From contig NZ_JACJSV010000033.1 in assembly GCF_014698335.1 (NCBI RefSeq), forward strand, positions 1 to 53,667: 53,667 nt of DNA. The letters run 5' to 3'. Position 1 is the stretch's first letter; every line of letters begins with the position of its first letter. A program made the position numbers and the translations under genes. The notes below the pieces were generated by a model. The model ran no database searches, had not been told where the DNA came from, and saw only the letters and a list, made by a program, of their open reading frames with translations. Below, in pieces: positions 17,408 to 27,854 of this stretch. This DNA comes from Microcystis viridis FACHB-1342. Lineage in GTDB: Bacteria; Cyanobacteriota; Cyanobacteriia; Cyanobacteriales; Microcystaceae.

Positions 17408-18544
17408 TCAACGAGGGGGTTTTTGCAATTGTTGTTGTAGAGAAATTTCTGGTTCGATCGCCAATCCGCTAAACTGTCGGATTAAGGGTGAAGGACTCTC
17501 CCTAGAATCGGCAGCGAGGAAAAATAACCAACGGCTGCCGGGGGTGAGTTGTTCGATGGAATTGAAGTTACTTGTCAACCAAATTAGCGGTAAATTAGGC
17601 AGATTAGCGTTTTTTTGACTAGCTTTTGCCTCTATACTGGCTAAAGTTTCTAAAATGATCCTCTCCCCCTGAATTAAACCCGTTTCACCGGTCCAGAGTT
17701 TCACATTTAATTGCCGACGATGGGCATAAAAATAGAGGGAAGCAGCGGCAATAATCGCCCGTTCAAAACTGTCTTCTTGCCAATCACAGAGGGTATCGAG
17801 ACAGATAATCACTTCCTGTCCCCCCGTTAACACTTCTAATTCCCGAATTTGCAATTCTCCCAAACGGGCGCTAGTTTTCCAGTGAATTAAACGGGTAGAA
17901 TCACCCTGGCGATATTGTCTCAGGTTACGGGTCAGTCCTTGACTCGCCCTTTGATAATAGCGATTATTTTCTAATTTTTGTGCCATCTCTTGACCGAGGG
18001 AATCGATCAGGGGACACTGTTGCAAGGGTAAAATTTGGGGATAAACTAAAGCTTTAGCCGCTGCTTGATGACAACGACGACACCAAAATAAACCGAGAGG
18101 GGCTGCTGTTCTTAATTGTACTTCTTGCCAGTGATAAATACCCCGTTTACTGGTGGGTAAATAATAGGTCCAACGATGGCAACTTTTGGGGGCAATCGTT
18201 TCTATTGGGGTTATTTTTGGCTGATCGAGAACTATAGGCAGGATATCTGTCACTTCTAACAGATTTATCGGCTGATTGCTAGTATTTTCTATCTCTAGGC
18301 TAATACTAAGATCGTCTCCCGCACTTACGGGTACAATGGCAAGACGACGCACTTTCAGGGGAAGAAGGGAACGACGGGGTAAAATTATCGATAAAATTAA
18401 AATGGCGATTGTCGTGCCAGAGATAGCATACAACCATCCCGCCATGGTATTGGTCGCCGCTCCGAAAAAACAGAGGGTAATGCCAATGATTACCCCACCA
18501 CCGTAAGCGGGTAAAATACCGCGATCTTCTAACCAAGTTTTCAT
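17408..18544 (-). CDS. DUF58 domain-containing membrane-anchored protein
   Basis: 378 residues. Two N-terminal hydrophobic segments (GGGVIIGITLCFFGAAT and LYAISGTTIAILILSIIL) anchor the protein. A beta-rich region follows, and then the DUF58 signature RQYRQGDSTRLIHWKTSARL near residue 230, with RELE shortly after. DUF58 proteins usually accompany MoxR ATPases and resemble von Willebrand A domains, but no MoxR gene is adjacent here. I start at the ATG at 18544 (MKTWLEDRG), just before the first membrane helix; an upstream start at 18595 adds 17 polar residues. Cellular role unknown, possibly assembly or stress-related chaperoning by analogy with MoxR systems. Confidence 0.82.
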   Translation of the reverse strand: MKTWLEDRGILPAYGGGVIIGITLCFFGAATNTMAGWLYAISGTTIAILILSIILPRRSLLPLKVRRLAIVPVSAGDDLSISLEIENTSNQPINLLEVTDILPIVLDQPKITPIETIAPKSCHRWTYYLPTSKRGIYHWQEVQLRTAAPLGLFWCRRCHQAAAKALVYPQILPLQQCPLIDSLGQEMAQKLENNRYYQRASQGLTRNLRQYRQGDSTRLIHWKTSARLGELQIRELEVLTGGQEVIICLDTLCDWQEDSFERAIIAAASLYFYAHRRQLNVKLWTGETGLIQGERIILETLASIEAKASQKNANLPNLPLIWLTSNFNSIEQLTPGSRWLFFLAADSRESPSPLIRQFSGLAIEPEISLQQQLQKPPR

Positions 18545-18903
18545 AGGGTTTAGTCGTTTTGTCGTCTTTGCTGGAAGGCTAAAAATCAGACCCACACTTC
18601 TAGAATTACCCCAAAAGCCCTCTGATCAGCGAAGGGAGTCCTATCCCTTGTCACTATTGTTATTTTTCTTAACAAAACTTAACAATTGATGGCAAAATTT
18701 TGCTTGCTTTTGTGGGCAGATTTTGGCATAATATTTTTAAAAGAGTTTATTCATAATTGGAATCTAAGCACTCAAAAGTAAACACAAACATCCCATCATG
18801 AAACAAGCATAACCCAAGCCGCCGCTAAAGTCAAGCACTTACTCTAATTATTTTTCGCCTGAAACTTCTAATTCCGTGGTCGGTGGGGGGTTGGAGATAT
18901 TAG
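18545..18903. other. Intergenic region between the DUF58 gene and aar
   Basis: About 360 AT-rich bases between two minus-strand genes. No coding frame, tRNA or strong hairpin with a T run was seen. It should hold the DUF58 promoter. Confidence 0.4.
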
Positions 18904-19923
18904 TTAAAATAACAAAGGTTGAAACCCGTGTTTGCGGGAAGCTGCACCGATTTGTTCCATTTTAGGGACGGTAATTTGATTGCGTCCCCAAGAAAAATTA
19001 GTTTGCCAACCCTCCAACTCCAATAAAATCGCCTCAGCAAAACAGGCAAACATTTGACGAGAGGGAATATCCATATTAACGATTTTCATAATTTTCCAGT
19101 CAATATCGAGGGAATGCTCGACAATGCCGCCCTTAATCACAGAAACATCGGGGGCATTTAACACCGTGCCTAAATTTTTCGGATAACCACCATCAATAAT
19201 AATGCAGGGGCGCTTGAGTTTATCTGGATCAATTTCCACCCCTTTAGGCATACTAGCCACCCAAACAATGATATCAGCCAGGGGTAAAGCCTCCTCTAGG
19301 GGAAGAATTTTACCGCGTCCTAACTCCTCTTGCAGAGATTGTAAACGCTCTTGATTGCGTGCCACACATATTAGTTCTTTTGTATCGGTTTTTTCATTTA
19401 ACCAACGACAAACGGCGCTGCCGATATCTCCGGTGGCCCCACAAACCACGACGGTAGATTGAGCTAAATCGATGCCCATTTTGTCAGCGAGGGTTTGCAC
19501 CTGAGTGCAGATGACGTAAGCGGTGTGGGTGTTACCGGTGGTAAAACGGCCAAAATCTAGCTCGATATTGCGCACCTGTCGATTATCTTTGAGATTAAAT
19601 TCCTCGAAAATAATTGAAGAAAAACCGCCGAGTGCGGTGATATTGATATCACTTTTTTGAGCGAGTGCCATGGCATTTAGCACCTTACGAATAGCAGACT
19701 TTACCCAACGATTCGACAACATCTCCGGTAAAAAACAGGATTCGATATATTTCCCTCTGATGGTTTGCCCCGTGATGCTGGTGACATGAAAATCATCGAC
19801 AATTTGCGGGGGGGCAGCGCACCAAAAATCTAATCCCTGGTTAGCATATTCAGGATAACCTAGATCGTCGGCGACCGATTGGGCGTGTTCTAAACTGGTA
19901 AGATGACCTATAAGACCAAACAT
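18904..19923 (-). CDS. aar: Long-chain acyl-[acyl-carrier-protein] reductase
   Basis: Aar reduces acyl-ACP to a fatty aldehyde with NADPH, the first step of cyanobacterial alkane synthesis. The protein begins [18 protein letters not shown], has the NADPH-binding motif [18 protein letters not shown] in its middle, and carries the catalytic cysteine at position 294 in [10 protein letters not shown]. With the ATG at 19923 it is 339 residues, and the cysteine number then matches that known for the family; an upstream start at 19953 is therefore rejected. The aldehyde-deformylating oxygenase gene is upstream on the same strand, 147 bases away, with a likely terminator between them. All key residues are present. 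Confidence 0.97.
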   Translation of the reverse strand: MFGLIGHLTSLEHAQSVADDLGYPEYANQGLDFWCAAPPQIVDDFHVTSITGQTIRGKYIESCFLPEMLSNRWVKSAIRKVLNAMALAQKSDINITALGGFSSIIFEEFNLKDNRQVRNIELDFGRFTTGNTHTAYVICTQVQTLADKMGIDLAQSTVVVCGATGDIGSAVCRWLNEKTDTKELICVARNQERLQSLQEELGRGKILPLEEALPLADIIVWVASMPKGVEIDPDKLKRPCIIIDGGYPKNLGTVLNAPDVSVIKGGIVEHSLDIDWKIMKIVNMDIPSRQMFACFAEAILLELEGWQTNFSWGRNQITVPKMEQIGAASRKHGFQPLLF

Positions 19924-20009
19924 TGATTGTTCTTTCGTTAGACTAGATGGCACTAGATAAAAATTAGGATATTGCTAAGAAATCGTTAAGACTCTTAAAT
20001 ATAATACAC

Positions 20010-20035
20010 AAAAGAGCCGCTCTGTGTTGAGCGGC
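20010..20035 (-). terminator. Intrinsic terminator between ado and aar
   Basis: On the minus strand GCCGCT and AGCGGC form a 6-bp GC-rich stem (20016-20035) followed by TCTTTT. It lies 35 bases after the ado stop codon. It suggests that ado is at least partly transcribed apart from aar. Confidence 0.6.
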
Positions 20036-20070
20036 AGCAGGGGAAAAAAAGAAATCTCGATGCTCAAGCT

Positions 20071-20766
20071 TTAGACGGCAGTTAATCCGTAGGCAGACAT
20101 CCGCATGATATCACGGGTGCTGAAACCAATATTGCTTAACGCTTCCCCGTAGCTAATCATAAAGTCTTCCACGAGGGCCTCTTTTTCCATAGCGAGGACG
20201 CGAGCATCATCCTCGACTTGATTGAGCATTCTCCAGACAATGGGTAGATTAGCGCGATTTGCAGCTTCTAATTCCTCTTTAGCGGTTTCAAAGTTCGCCT
20301 TTAGCCATTCTTCGCCAAAATTGAGGTGTAAATATTCGTCTTTAACTACGCTTTCAGTAATTTTACGCGCAAAAGGATCAGCAACAGGAATATAAATATT
20401 ATAGGCAGCGATCGCAAAAGCTTCGATAATCAAAGATTGGATTAATAAACAGGTGACAACTTTACCTTCTGCGTAGGCAATTTGGAAGTTATCGTGCAGA
20501 GAGGAAAAGAATTCTTTGGCATACTCCATATCAGGAGTGATTTGCAAATTTTGGCCGCAAGCTTGAAAACCTTTCATGTGACGGTTTTCCATTTTTGCCA
20601 GACGGTGTAACTCTTCTTTGTTATCGGTGAGGATGTCTGCTAATTGAATATAATTGCTATTGGCCTCGTATTCGCCTTCAATAACGATGGCATTAATGCG
20701 ACTGTAGGCTGATTTATAGGTTTCGCTGGTGAAATCAAGCTCTAATGGTACAGCAAGCTCTGGCAT
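20071..20766 (-). CDS. ado: Aldehyde-deformylating oxygenase (alkane synthase)
   Basis: Ado converts a Cn fatty aldehyde into a Cn-1 alkane plus formate, using a non-heme di-metal centre and reduced ferredoxin. The 231-residue all-helical ferritin-like protein has all six metal ligands at the expected positions: Glu32, Glu60 and His63 (KMENRH), Glu115 (IIEAFA), Glu144 and His147 (VKDEYLHL). The conserved Cys70 (FQACG) is present. Together with aar it forms the complete alkane pathway, producing mostly C15-C17 alkanes that enter thylakoid and plasma membranes. The upstream 228 bases contain an interrupted inverted repeat (20881-20921). Confidence 0.98.
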   Translation of the reverse strand: MPELAVPLELDFTSETYKSAYSRINAIVIEGEYEANSNYIQLADILTDNKEELHRLAKMENRHMKGFQACGQNLQITPDMEYAKEFFSSLHDNFQIAYAEGKVVTCLLIQSLIIEAFAIAAYNIYIPVADPFARKITESVVKDEYLHLNFGEEWLKANFETAKEELEAANRANLPIVWRMLNQVEDDARVLAMEKEALVEDFMISYGEALSNIGFSTRDIMRMSAYGLTAV

Positions 20767-20994
20767 AAACTCGATTGACTCCTATTTCTGACGAGATTTT
20801 TCCGATGTTCTTTCCAGTCTAGGGTAAGCCTTCTAGATGGAGTGATCTTTTTACGAGTCTAGCTCGATCGGTCTTTTTTGTATAGCTTGGCCTGAGGGGC
20901 TGACTTGCCAAGTTAGCTATAGCGGTATCTTTTGCCACTGAAAACAAGTCTAGAGGCAATCCCTTCTCAAGAGACGAGATTGCTGGCTGTTTAA

Positions 20995-22455
20995 TCAAAC
21001 TGTGGCTAAAGATTTCTGGCGCTCGGCCTGTTGTAGGATCGCTTTGGCTGCCTGTTTACCCGATAAAGTGGCCCCTTCCATGCTATCAATGTAATCCTGT
21101 TGGGTATAACTACCAGCAAGGAAAAAGTTAGGGATAGGAGTCGCTTGCGAGGGACGATAGACATCCATCCCCGGTGCTTCCCGATAGAGACTCTGGGCCA
21201 ATTTCACCACACTAAACCAAGTCATCTTTAACTCCCGCGAGGAGGGAAATAACTTGTGGACTTGCGCTAAAACGTGCTGGGCAATATCTTCATTTTTAGC
21301 TTTAATAAAAGGGTCCCCAGGGGTTAAAACTAACTGTAATAAAGAACCTTCTCCGGGGCGATAATAATCCCTAGGACTGGTGAGAGCAAGATCTGCAAAA
21401 CAGGAAAAATCCGCTTGGTGGGTGTACAAAAGATTGTCAATTCCCACCGCTTTTTGCAGTTGTCGGCGTTTTTCGGCATCATTTAACTCCGTCACCCAAC
21501 CGTCAAAACGCAATTGTACCGTAGCGACGGGGACGGCTTCTAGTCGGAAAATATTGTCAAAAATCGGCATTTTTCGCCAATCTTGGGGAATGAGACGCTG
21601 AATACCGGGGACATCACCAGCGCAAACGTAGGCATCTGCGGTGATAGTTTCTGTGGTTTCTCCGTTAGCGACGATCATGCCATTAACTTGCAGATTTTCG
21701 CCCTCTCCAGAATAGAGAATTTCCCGCACCTGACGACGGGTAGAGATTTTGGCACCCCGGGCCTCCAGATAGTTAATAATCGGTTTATGCAGGTATTCGT
21801 GGGGGGAACCTTCTAACATCCGCAGGACGGAAGCTTCGGTTTTAGCGGCAAAAAATTGGAAAATCGTCAGCATACAACGGGCCGAGATATTTTCCGTATC
21901 GATAAATCCTAAGGCATAGGCGATCGGATTCCACATTTTTTTTAAACTGCCTTCATTACCGCCATGGCTACGAAACCAATCGGCAAAACTAATCGAGTCC
22001 AGATCCCGAATCGTTTTCATCGCTCCTTGAAAGTCTATCAGACCGCGGACAATGGGACTGGTACCTAAGGCCAGAGAATTAAAGATTTTATCGGCTGCCG
22101 AGAGTTGGGAGGAGGTAAAAAAGGCTTTTAAACCGTTAAAAGGCGCACCTGCAGCGAAACGGAAGTCTAATTCGCCGATTTTTCCCCCTTCGTTGATAAA
22201 AGTGTGGGTGTGTTCTTTGAGCAGTAGGGATTGAAAAGCGCCCACTTTTTTCATTAACTCAAAAAGATTATAGTAACAGCCAAAAAAGACGTGCAAGCCC
22301 ATCTCGATGTGATTACCGTCCGCATCTACCCAACTACCGACTTTTCCACCGACAAAGGGACGAGATTCTAAGATTTCTACTGTACAGCCCGCATCGACCA
22401 GATCGATAGCTGTTGCCATTCCCGCTAACCCTGCACCAACGATCACCACTCGCAT
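20995..22455 (-). CDS. zds: Zeta-carotene desaturase (CrtQ/ZDS type)
   Basis: A 486-residue FAD-dependent desaturase that converts zeta-carotene to lycopene in the plant-type carotenoid route. The N-terminal dinucleotide-binding motif is [17 protein letters not shown], followed by [20 protein letters not shown]. The C-terminal flavin motif [20 protein letters not shown] is also clear. The [18 protein letters not shown] segment favours ZDS over phytoene desaturase. The carotenoid isomerase and other crt genes are not in this window. It is divergent from the glycosyltransferase gene at 22593. The gene is complete with an ATG start. Confidence 0.93.
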   Translation of the reverse strand: MRVVIVGAGLAGMATAIDLVDAGCTVEILESRPFVGGKVGSWVDADGNHIEMGLHVFFGCYYNLFELMKKVGAFQSLLLKEHTHTFINEGGKIGELDFRFAAGAPFNGLKAFFTSSQLSAADKIFNSLALGTSPIVRGLIDFQGAMKTIRDLDSISFADWFRSHGGNEGSLKKMWNPIAYALGFIDTENISARCMLTIFQFFAAKTEASVLRMLEGSPHEYLHKPIINYLEARGAKISTRRQVREILYSGEGENLQVNGMIVANGETTETITADAYVCAGDVPGIQRLIPQDWRKMPIFDNIFRLEAVPVATVQLRFDGWVTELNDAEKRRQLQKAVGIDNLLYTHQADFSCFADLALTSPRDYYRPGEGSLLQLVLTPGDPFIKAKNEDIAQHVLAQVHKLFPSSRELKMTWFSVVKLAQSLYREAPGMDVYRPSQATPIPNFFLAGSYTQQDYIDSMEGATLSGKQAAKAILQQAERQKSLATV

Positions 22456-22592
22456 TTGTCAAGTTCCTGTTACAATTTTTCACTAAATCTTTATTTTACC
22501 CCGATCGGTCTGGTGTTTCTTGCTGGCGATTTTTTCAGGGGCGCTTGAGAGCGTGGCAGAATAATTGAGAGTTGCACTAGGGAGAAGTCATT

Positions 22593-25031
22593 TTGAAGCG
22601 ATCGCTAGAGGGGAGACAGGGATTAATTATTGTCAGTATTATTTGGATATTGGGGATATTAGTTGATAGATTCTGGTTTAGTCTCGATCATACTATTCCT
22701 GCTTGGGATCAGGCCGATTATCTCAACGGTGGGATTATCTATACCCAAGCTTTCCAAAATCCGCGCTGGTTTGATGGGGATTGGTGGCGCAGTTTATGGC
22801 TAATGTCGCCGAAAATTCCCCCTTTAACCTATCTTTTAACGATTCCCTTCTTTAATCTCTTTGGTATTAGTCTTGACGCGGGTATGTGGGTAATGGCCAT
22901 CTATAGCGCCCTACTGCTCTTTTCTGTGTATGGATTGGGAATTATCCTCTTTAATGGGACTGTGGCTTTATGGGCGGTCTTAATCTGTCAATTTCTACCC
23001 GGTTTATACTATTATCGCCTCGAATATCTCTTAGATTTTCCCTTAGCGGCAATTGTAACGTTTTCTTACTTCTGCTTGACATGGTGGCGATTTAGTGGTC
23101 AAGGCTGGCTAAAAGCGATCGCTTTCGGGATTTCTTTCGGTTTAGGGATGTTAGTCAAACAAACCGCCCTATTTTTCCTCTTTTTGCCGATTTTGTGGGT
23201 ATTGGGCGAAAATCTCCGGCGAAAACGTTGGGGTAATCTAGCGCAATTAATGCTGAGTTTTTTGACGGCAGCATTGCTAATGTTTCCCTGGTATCGGACG
23301 AATTGGTTATTAATGTTAACTGCGAGCAAACGTGCCACGGTAGATTCGGCGATTTTGGAGGGAGATCCGCCTCTTACCAGTCCTGATGCCTGGACATTTT
23401 ACGCCCAAGTTTTACCCTATTTTCTTTCTTGGGTATTGTTATTAGTTCCCCTGGTGGGATTATTAATCTCCTTACGTCATAGAAAAACCGAAGATAAGGT
23501 TAATCGTCCTGTGTGGATTTGGTTAGGAGTTTTTCTGCTGGGGGGATACCTATTATCATCCCTCAATATCAATAAAGATGCTCGTTATATTTTGCCGCTT
23601 TTACCGACTTTATCCTTAATTTTATCCGTTGGTTTATTATCTTGGCGCGGTCGTTTTGGACCTGGTATCCGTTGGGGAACGATAACTATTGCCGCTATCC
23701 TCACCAGCTTAAATTTATTCCCCTTGGGGGGAGATATAATTACTAACGTTTTTAGTCCCGAATTACAACACCATCCCTATTTAAAAACTGGTTGGCAGCA
23801 CGAAGAAGTAGTTAAAGAGATTCTAGCCGATTCTCCCTATCTTCGCAGCACTCTAGGGGTTTTACCTTCCACCCCCGAATTAAATCAACATACCTTCTCT
23901 TTCTACGGTGGTAAACATAATTTCCAGGTTGCTGGGAGACAGGTGGGAGTTAGGGAAGAAGATATCGAAAAGGATGTCAATTCTTTAGATTGGTTTTTAA
24001 CTAAAACTGGTGAACAGGGTTCCGTCCCCGATCTCCAGAAAAAAATTGTTAATCGAGTCGCCACTGGTTCAGATTTCCAAGTGGAAAAAACTTGGCAGCT
24101 ACCGGATGATAGTACCCTTTCCCTACACCGTAAAATAGACCCCTCCGTCACGGTTAAACCCCTTGAAAATGCGCCAAAACGGGTTGAATTAAGAGAGATT
24201 GCCATTGCCGAAAAAGCTTCTCCTAATCAAGCCATTCCCGTGGTTTATAAATGGGCAGGAGACTGGCAACAATTAAAGTCAGGGGTAGTGATTTTAACCT
24301 GGCAAGAAGTGGACGGGAAGGATTATTGGATGCACGATCATGGTATTGCTATGGGGGGATTAATGGCAAAAAAATTAACTCCAGAAGAGCAACAAAATGG
24401 TTTTGAAGTCACTGAAAAAACTGCCATGCAGTCGGCAGCAACCCCCGGAGTTTATCGCTTATCTGCTGTCTATCTCAATCGGGAAACTGGCGAAACCTAT
24501 CCGATTAAAACTAATGCTGAAATTACCATCGATCCTCAAGTTGCCAAGTTAGCAACGCCCCAATTAGATTTAGTCACCCAATTGCGCTTAAAGTCGGCTA
24601 ATATTGGTCAAGGATTAACGGGTATTGAGCCAATTTTTGAGTTAACTAATCGTATCAATCAATACGATTCGATTCAGGATTATGTGCTGCAAGCAGACAA
24701 GGCTTTTTCCTATCGTTTACAGCAACAAAACCCCCCCGATAAATTATCTTTAGCCTACGGATTAGCAATTTCTAAGGTACTACAACAGGATGTGGCAGGG
24801 GCAATAAAAGCCACGGAGGAAATGATTAAAATTGACCCCCATAATCCCTATCATTATGCTTATCAAGGTTTTATTTATCTCTACGATTGGCAACCGCAAG
24901 CAGCCCAAAAAGTCTTAGATAAAGCTAGACAATTAAATCCCGATAGTGAGGAAATTAAGACTTTAAATGCAGTGGCTGCCTTGATGGGGGGAAATCTCGT
25001 TAAAGCTTGGCAATTATGGCGGTCAAATTAA
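22593..25031 (+). CDS. GT39/ArnT-like membrane glycosyltransferase with C-terminal TPRs
   Basis: 812 residues. The first 390 residues form a GT-C fold glycosyltransferase with about ten membrane helices. The first luminal loop has the acidic pair in WDQADYLNG that marks dolichyl- or polyprenyl-phosphate-sugar-dependent enzymes. A soluble region of about 300 residues follows. Residues 705-810 contain TPR-like repeats (AIKATEEMIKIDPHNPYHYAYQ, AAQKVLDKARQLNPDSEEI). Such enzymes move a sugar from a lipid carrier to a protein or glycolipid on the outer face of the membrane; the acceptor is unknown. The start is a TTG with GGGAG upstream, which I accept because no ATG precedes the first helix. Confidence 0.75.
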   Translation: MKRSLEGRQGLIIVSIIWILGILVDRFWFSLDHTIPAWDQADYLNGGIIYTQAFQNPRWFDGDWWRSLWLMSPKIPPLTYLLTIPFFNLFGISLDAGMWVMAIYSALLLFSVYGLGIILFNGTVALWAVLICQFLPGLYYYRLEYLLDFPLAAIVTFSYFCLTWWRFSGQGWLKAIAFGISFGLGMLVKQTALFFLFLPILWVLGENLRRKRWGNLAQLMLSFLTAALLMFPWYRTNWLLMLTASKRATVDSAILEGDPPLTSPDAWTFYAQVLPYFLSWVLLLVPLVGLLISLRHRKTEDKVNRPVWIWLGVFLLGGYLLSSLNINKDARYILPLLPTLSLILSVGLLSWRGRFGPGIRWGTITIAAILTSLNLFPLGGDIITNVFSPELQHHPYLKTGWQHEEVVKEILADSPYLRSTLGVLPSTPELNQHTFSFYGGKHNFQVAGRQVGVREEDIEKDVNSLDWFLTKTGEQGSVPDLQKKIVNRVATGSDFQVEKTWQLPDDSTLSLHRKIDPSVTVKPLENAPKRVELREIAIAEKASPNQAIPVVYKWAGDWQQLKSGVVILTWQEVDGKDYWMHDHGIAMGGLMAKKLTPEEQQNGFEVTEKTAMQSAATPGVYRLSAVYLNRETGETYPIKTNAEITIDPQVAKLATPQLDLVTQLRLKSANIGQGLTGIEPIFELTNRINQYDSIQDYVLQADKAFSYRLQQQNPPDKLSLAYGLAISKVLQQDVAGAIKATEEMIKIDPHNPYHYAYQGFIYLYDWQPQAAQKVLDKARQLNPDSEEIKTLNAVAALMGGNLVKAWQLWRSN

Positions 25032-25037
25032 AATAGA

Positions 25038-25093
25038 GTGGGAAGTGGGAAGTGGGGTGTGGGGTGTGGGGTGTAGGGTGTGGGGTGTGGGGA
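25038..25093. repeat. G-rich heptamer tandem array (GGGGTGT)
   Basis: Roughly seven copies of a 7-base unit GGGGTGT with small variations, just after the stop codon of the glycosyltransferase gene. Confidence 0.9.
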
Positions 25094-25565
25094 AGGAAAC
25101 CTCTTTCATCTCTGGTGGTGAAAAATTTTTCATCGGGACTGAAATGGTAGATGTGGGATTTTTGCAGGAGTTATATTTTCCGACAAAGATAAGCAAAAGT
25201 TATTTATTGACTGCAAAAACTTGAGAATATTTAAATTAACATTCCGCAATATTTATAAATTCTTAAGAATTAATTGAGAAAGATTTTTATTTAACAACGA
25301 CGTTATGCTAGTTACAGCGATTTGATAGAATTTCATAATGGGATATTCTATGCTTTTTTGGGCAGCAATGGTTGAAACCCTTGCCACACCTAGAAGGTGA
25401 TCCTAATTAAGACGGGTAAATTAGTCAATTTCACCCACAACGATGATCTTTTTTTTGTGTAGTTTTATTGCAAAAAAAAAGTTTTTTTGACAAAAAGCAC
25501 AAAGTATGATATGAACCCAAGGTATTTCTGGTTGCGAGTAATTATTGTAGAGAAGGGAGATGGGA

Positions 25566-25593
25566 GGGGGGTGTGGGGTGTGGGGTGTGGGGA
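25566..25593. repeat. G-rich heptamer tandem array (GGGGTGT)
   Basis: Four near-perfect 7-base units, located 70 bases after the leuC stop codon. Confidence 0.9.
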
Positions 25594-25662
25594 GTTTTCT
25601 CAGTGAACTGATAACTGAATACTGACTCCTGACTCCTGCCTCCTATCTCACCATTGAGATAA

Positions 25663-27063
25663 CTACTGTAATAACTCCCTGGGATCGGTGACTTCCCCTT
25701 TAATTGCTGCCGCTACCACCATCGCCGGACTCATCAACAAAGTACGACCGGAAGCGGAACCTTGACGACCTTTAAAATTACGATTGGAGGAGGAAGCGCT
25801 GATCTGATCTCCCTGCAATTTATCGGGATTCATGGCTAAACACATGGAACAGCCAGCCTCGCGCCATTCAAAGCCTGATGCTAGGAAAATTTGGTCTAAT
25901 CCTTCCGCTTCCGCCTGTTTTTTGACTCTTTCGGAACCGGGGACGATAAAAGCTTTCACATGGGGGGCCACACGATGACCTTGGGCAAATTTGGCCGCTT
26001 CGCGCAGATCACTGATCCGGCCGTTAGTACAGCTACCGACGAAGCAGACATCGATTTTTGTGCCTTTAATCGGGGTGCCGGGGGTGAGTTTCATGTATTG
26101 ATAGGCTTCCTCTGCGATCGCTCTTTCACTGGCTGGTAAACTTTCGGGAGTGGGAATGACTTCGTTAACCCCGATTCCTTGGCCCGGAGTAATCCCCCAA
26201 GTAACGGTGGGTTCGATTTCACCGGCATCGAAGACCACCACATCGTCATAAACCGCATCGGCATCGCTTTTAATGCTTTCCCACCAATTAACCGCACTTT
26301 CCCAGTCTTTAGGCGCAAAATCAAGACCTTTGAGGTAATCGTAGGTGATCTGATCGGGGTTGATATAACCACATCGGGCCCCACCTTCGATCGCCATGTT
26401 ACAAATCGTCATCCTTTCTTCCATGGACATCTGTTCAATTGTACTACCAGCGTACTCGTAGGCATAACCAACACCGCCTTTAACGCCCAATTGACGGATA
26501 ATATGAAGAATTACATCTTTAGCATAGACCCCGGGATTTAAATCGCCGTTTACCTCCACTCGACGCACTTTTAATTTCGATAGGGATAGGGTTTGGGTAG
26601 CAAGAACATCGCGTACTTGGGAAGTGCCGATGCCAAAAGCGATCGCACCAAAAGCGCCGTGGGTGGAGGTGTGGGAATCACCACAGGCGATCGTCATCCC
26701 GGGTTGGGTTAGTCCCTGTTCGGGAGCGATCACATGAACTATGCCCTGATTGCCGGAACCTATGCCGTAGAAAGGAATATGATTGGTTTGAACATTAGTT
26801 TCGATCGCTCGGATCATTTCCTCGGCCAAATCGTCAAGGAAAGGACGTGCTTGATTTTCGGTGGGGACGATGTGATCGACGGTAGCAATAGTCCGTCTGG
26901 GAAATAATACTTTTAAACCTCTTTCTCTTAGCATCGAAAAAGCTTGCGGACTGGTGACTTCATGCACTAGATGCAGTCCGATAAATAATTGTGTCTGTCC
27001 ACTGGGAAGAATCTTAACCGTGTGTGCGTCCCAGACTTTATCGAATAATGTTCTTGCGCTCAT
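25663..27063 (-). CDS. leuC: 3-isopropylmalate dehydratase large subunit
   Basis: LeuC is the 4Fe-4S-bearing large subunit that, with LeuD, isomerises 2-isopropylmalate to 3-isopropylmalate in leucine biosynthesis. The protein starts [16 protein letters not shown]. Cluster cysteines are in [13 protein letters not shown] and [11 protein letters not shown], and the substrate loop has [19 protein letters not shown]. The ATG at 27063 gives 466 residues, the usual bacterial length; the upstream extension to 27096 is rejected. leuD is not in this window, so the two subunit genes are unlinked here, as is common in cyanobacteria. The gene converges with the glycosyltransferase gene. Confidence 0.97.
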   Translation of the reverse strand: MSARTLFDKVWDAHTVKILPSGQTQLFIGLHLVHEVTSPQAFSMLRERGLKVLFPRRTIATVDHIVPTENQARPFLDDLAEEMIRAIETNVQTNHIPFYGIGSGNQGIVHVIAPEQGLTQPGMTIACGDSHTSTHGAFGAIAFGIGTSQVRDVLATQTLSLSKLKVRRVEVNGDLNPGVYAKDVILHIIRQLGVKGGVGYAYEYAGSTIEQMSMEERMTICNMAIEGGARCGYINPDQITYDYLKGLDFAPKDWESAVNWWESIKSDADAVYDDVVVFDAGEIEPTVTWGITPGQGIGVNEVIPTPESLPASERAIAEEAYQYMKLTPGTPIKGTKIDVCFVGSCTNGRISDLREAAKFAQGHRVAPHVKAFIVPGSERVKKQAEAEGLDQIFLASGFEWREAGCSMCLAMNPDKLQGDQISASSSNRNFKGRQGSASGRTLLMSPAMVVAAAIKGEVTDPRELLQ

Positions 27064-27854
27064 TGACTTGGGAATGATAGTCATCTCCCTAATCATATCA
27101 GCTAACCCTGGCCGATAAATATTAATTTTTTCTTTTCTCTTGGTTAGGAGGGATAAGAGATAAATAGCTTTGTTTTTGCCAGATTAAAACCATCAGTGTT
27201 TGAGTGAAATAAAAGACTTTCGCTAATAACTATTTGAGTGATTACTTCTGCTCCTTACCCCCCGTTTCCTATAATCTTTCAAGAGGATTTAGTATAACAT
27301 TCTCTAGGTTTGAATAACCCCTCAGTCCATAGCAAAAAAAATTATTCTTTTCTTGTCACTGATAAATTCTGCTCGCTAACTCTCTTGTTCAGATAAATTT
27401 CTCCGAGAACAATTAATCCTAGAATCAGAGGTAAACTCAGCCATGTTCCTAGGTTTCCTAAGTAGTTAACACTAATATAGTAATACTCAAAGATTCTACC
27501 AAATTAACTAACAAGAGAGGTCATGGAAGTCTTACCGATATTTCTCATTGTTTTTTGCTATCAGACAACTAATACAACTAGCCATGATGATTAATCATAC
27601 TCTTTTTTAGGCAACAGCAAGAAATCGTGGAGTTCAAAAGCGGGTTTCATCAATTTCCGTCTTAATACTAGGCAAATTCAAAAAAACCTTGATTGGCAAG
27701 CGCCCTTTACTTTATAGGAGCGATTAGCCCTAACAATGGAGCAATAAAATACTTAGTCGGCTTTCTTGTCATTTAGATTTCCCGCAAATTTTACCATCAA
27801 TAGTAAGATAAGAGGGAGTTTCTTGTCTTGACCTATAAGTTTCCCCAGAGAAGC
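27064..27854. other. Long AT-rich intergenic region with a possible gene remnant
   Basis: About 790 bases between leuC and the PIG-L gene, which diverge. On the minus strand the frame 27342-27503 lacks a start codon but encodes a hydrophobic stretch, ending LGNLGTWLSLPLILGLIVLG then EIYLNKR. This could be the tail of a lost membrane protein. The rest shows nothing I can support. The promoters of leuC and the glycan cassette must be here. Confidence 0.4.

Larger units (their letters stand above)
25032..25662. other. Convergent intergenic region with two G-rich arrays
   Basis: About 630 bases between two convergent genes. It has G-rich heptamer arrays at 25038-25093 and 25566-25593, a short TGATAACTGA-like repeat near 25608, and AT-rich sequence between. 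No protein-coding frame is supported and no clear promoter pair was found. Confidence 0.5.

Noticed and set aside
20881-20921. Inverted repeat TATAGCTTGGC / GCCAAGTTAGCTATA upstream of ado as a terminator
   Set aside because: The stem is interrupted and no T run follows on either strand; it might be an operator but this cannot be supported.
25487-25515. TTGACA and TATGAT as a promoter for a small RNA in the gap before leuC
   Set aside because: The spacing is only 12 bases, too short for a sigma-70 promoter, and no terminator or fold follows.
26179-26541. 120-codon plus-strand frame inside leuC
   Set aside because: leuC is fully conserved on the minus strand; the antisense frame has no recognisable motif.
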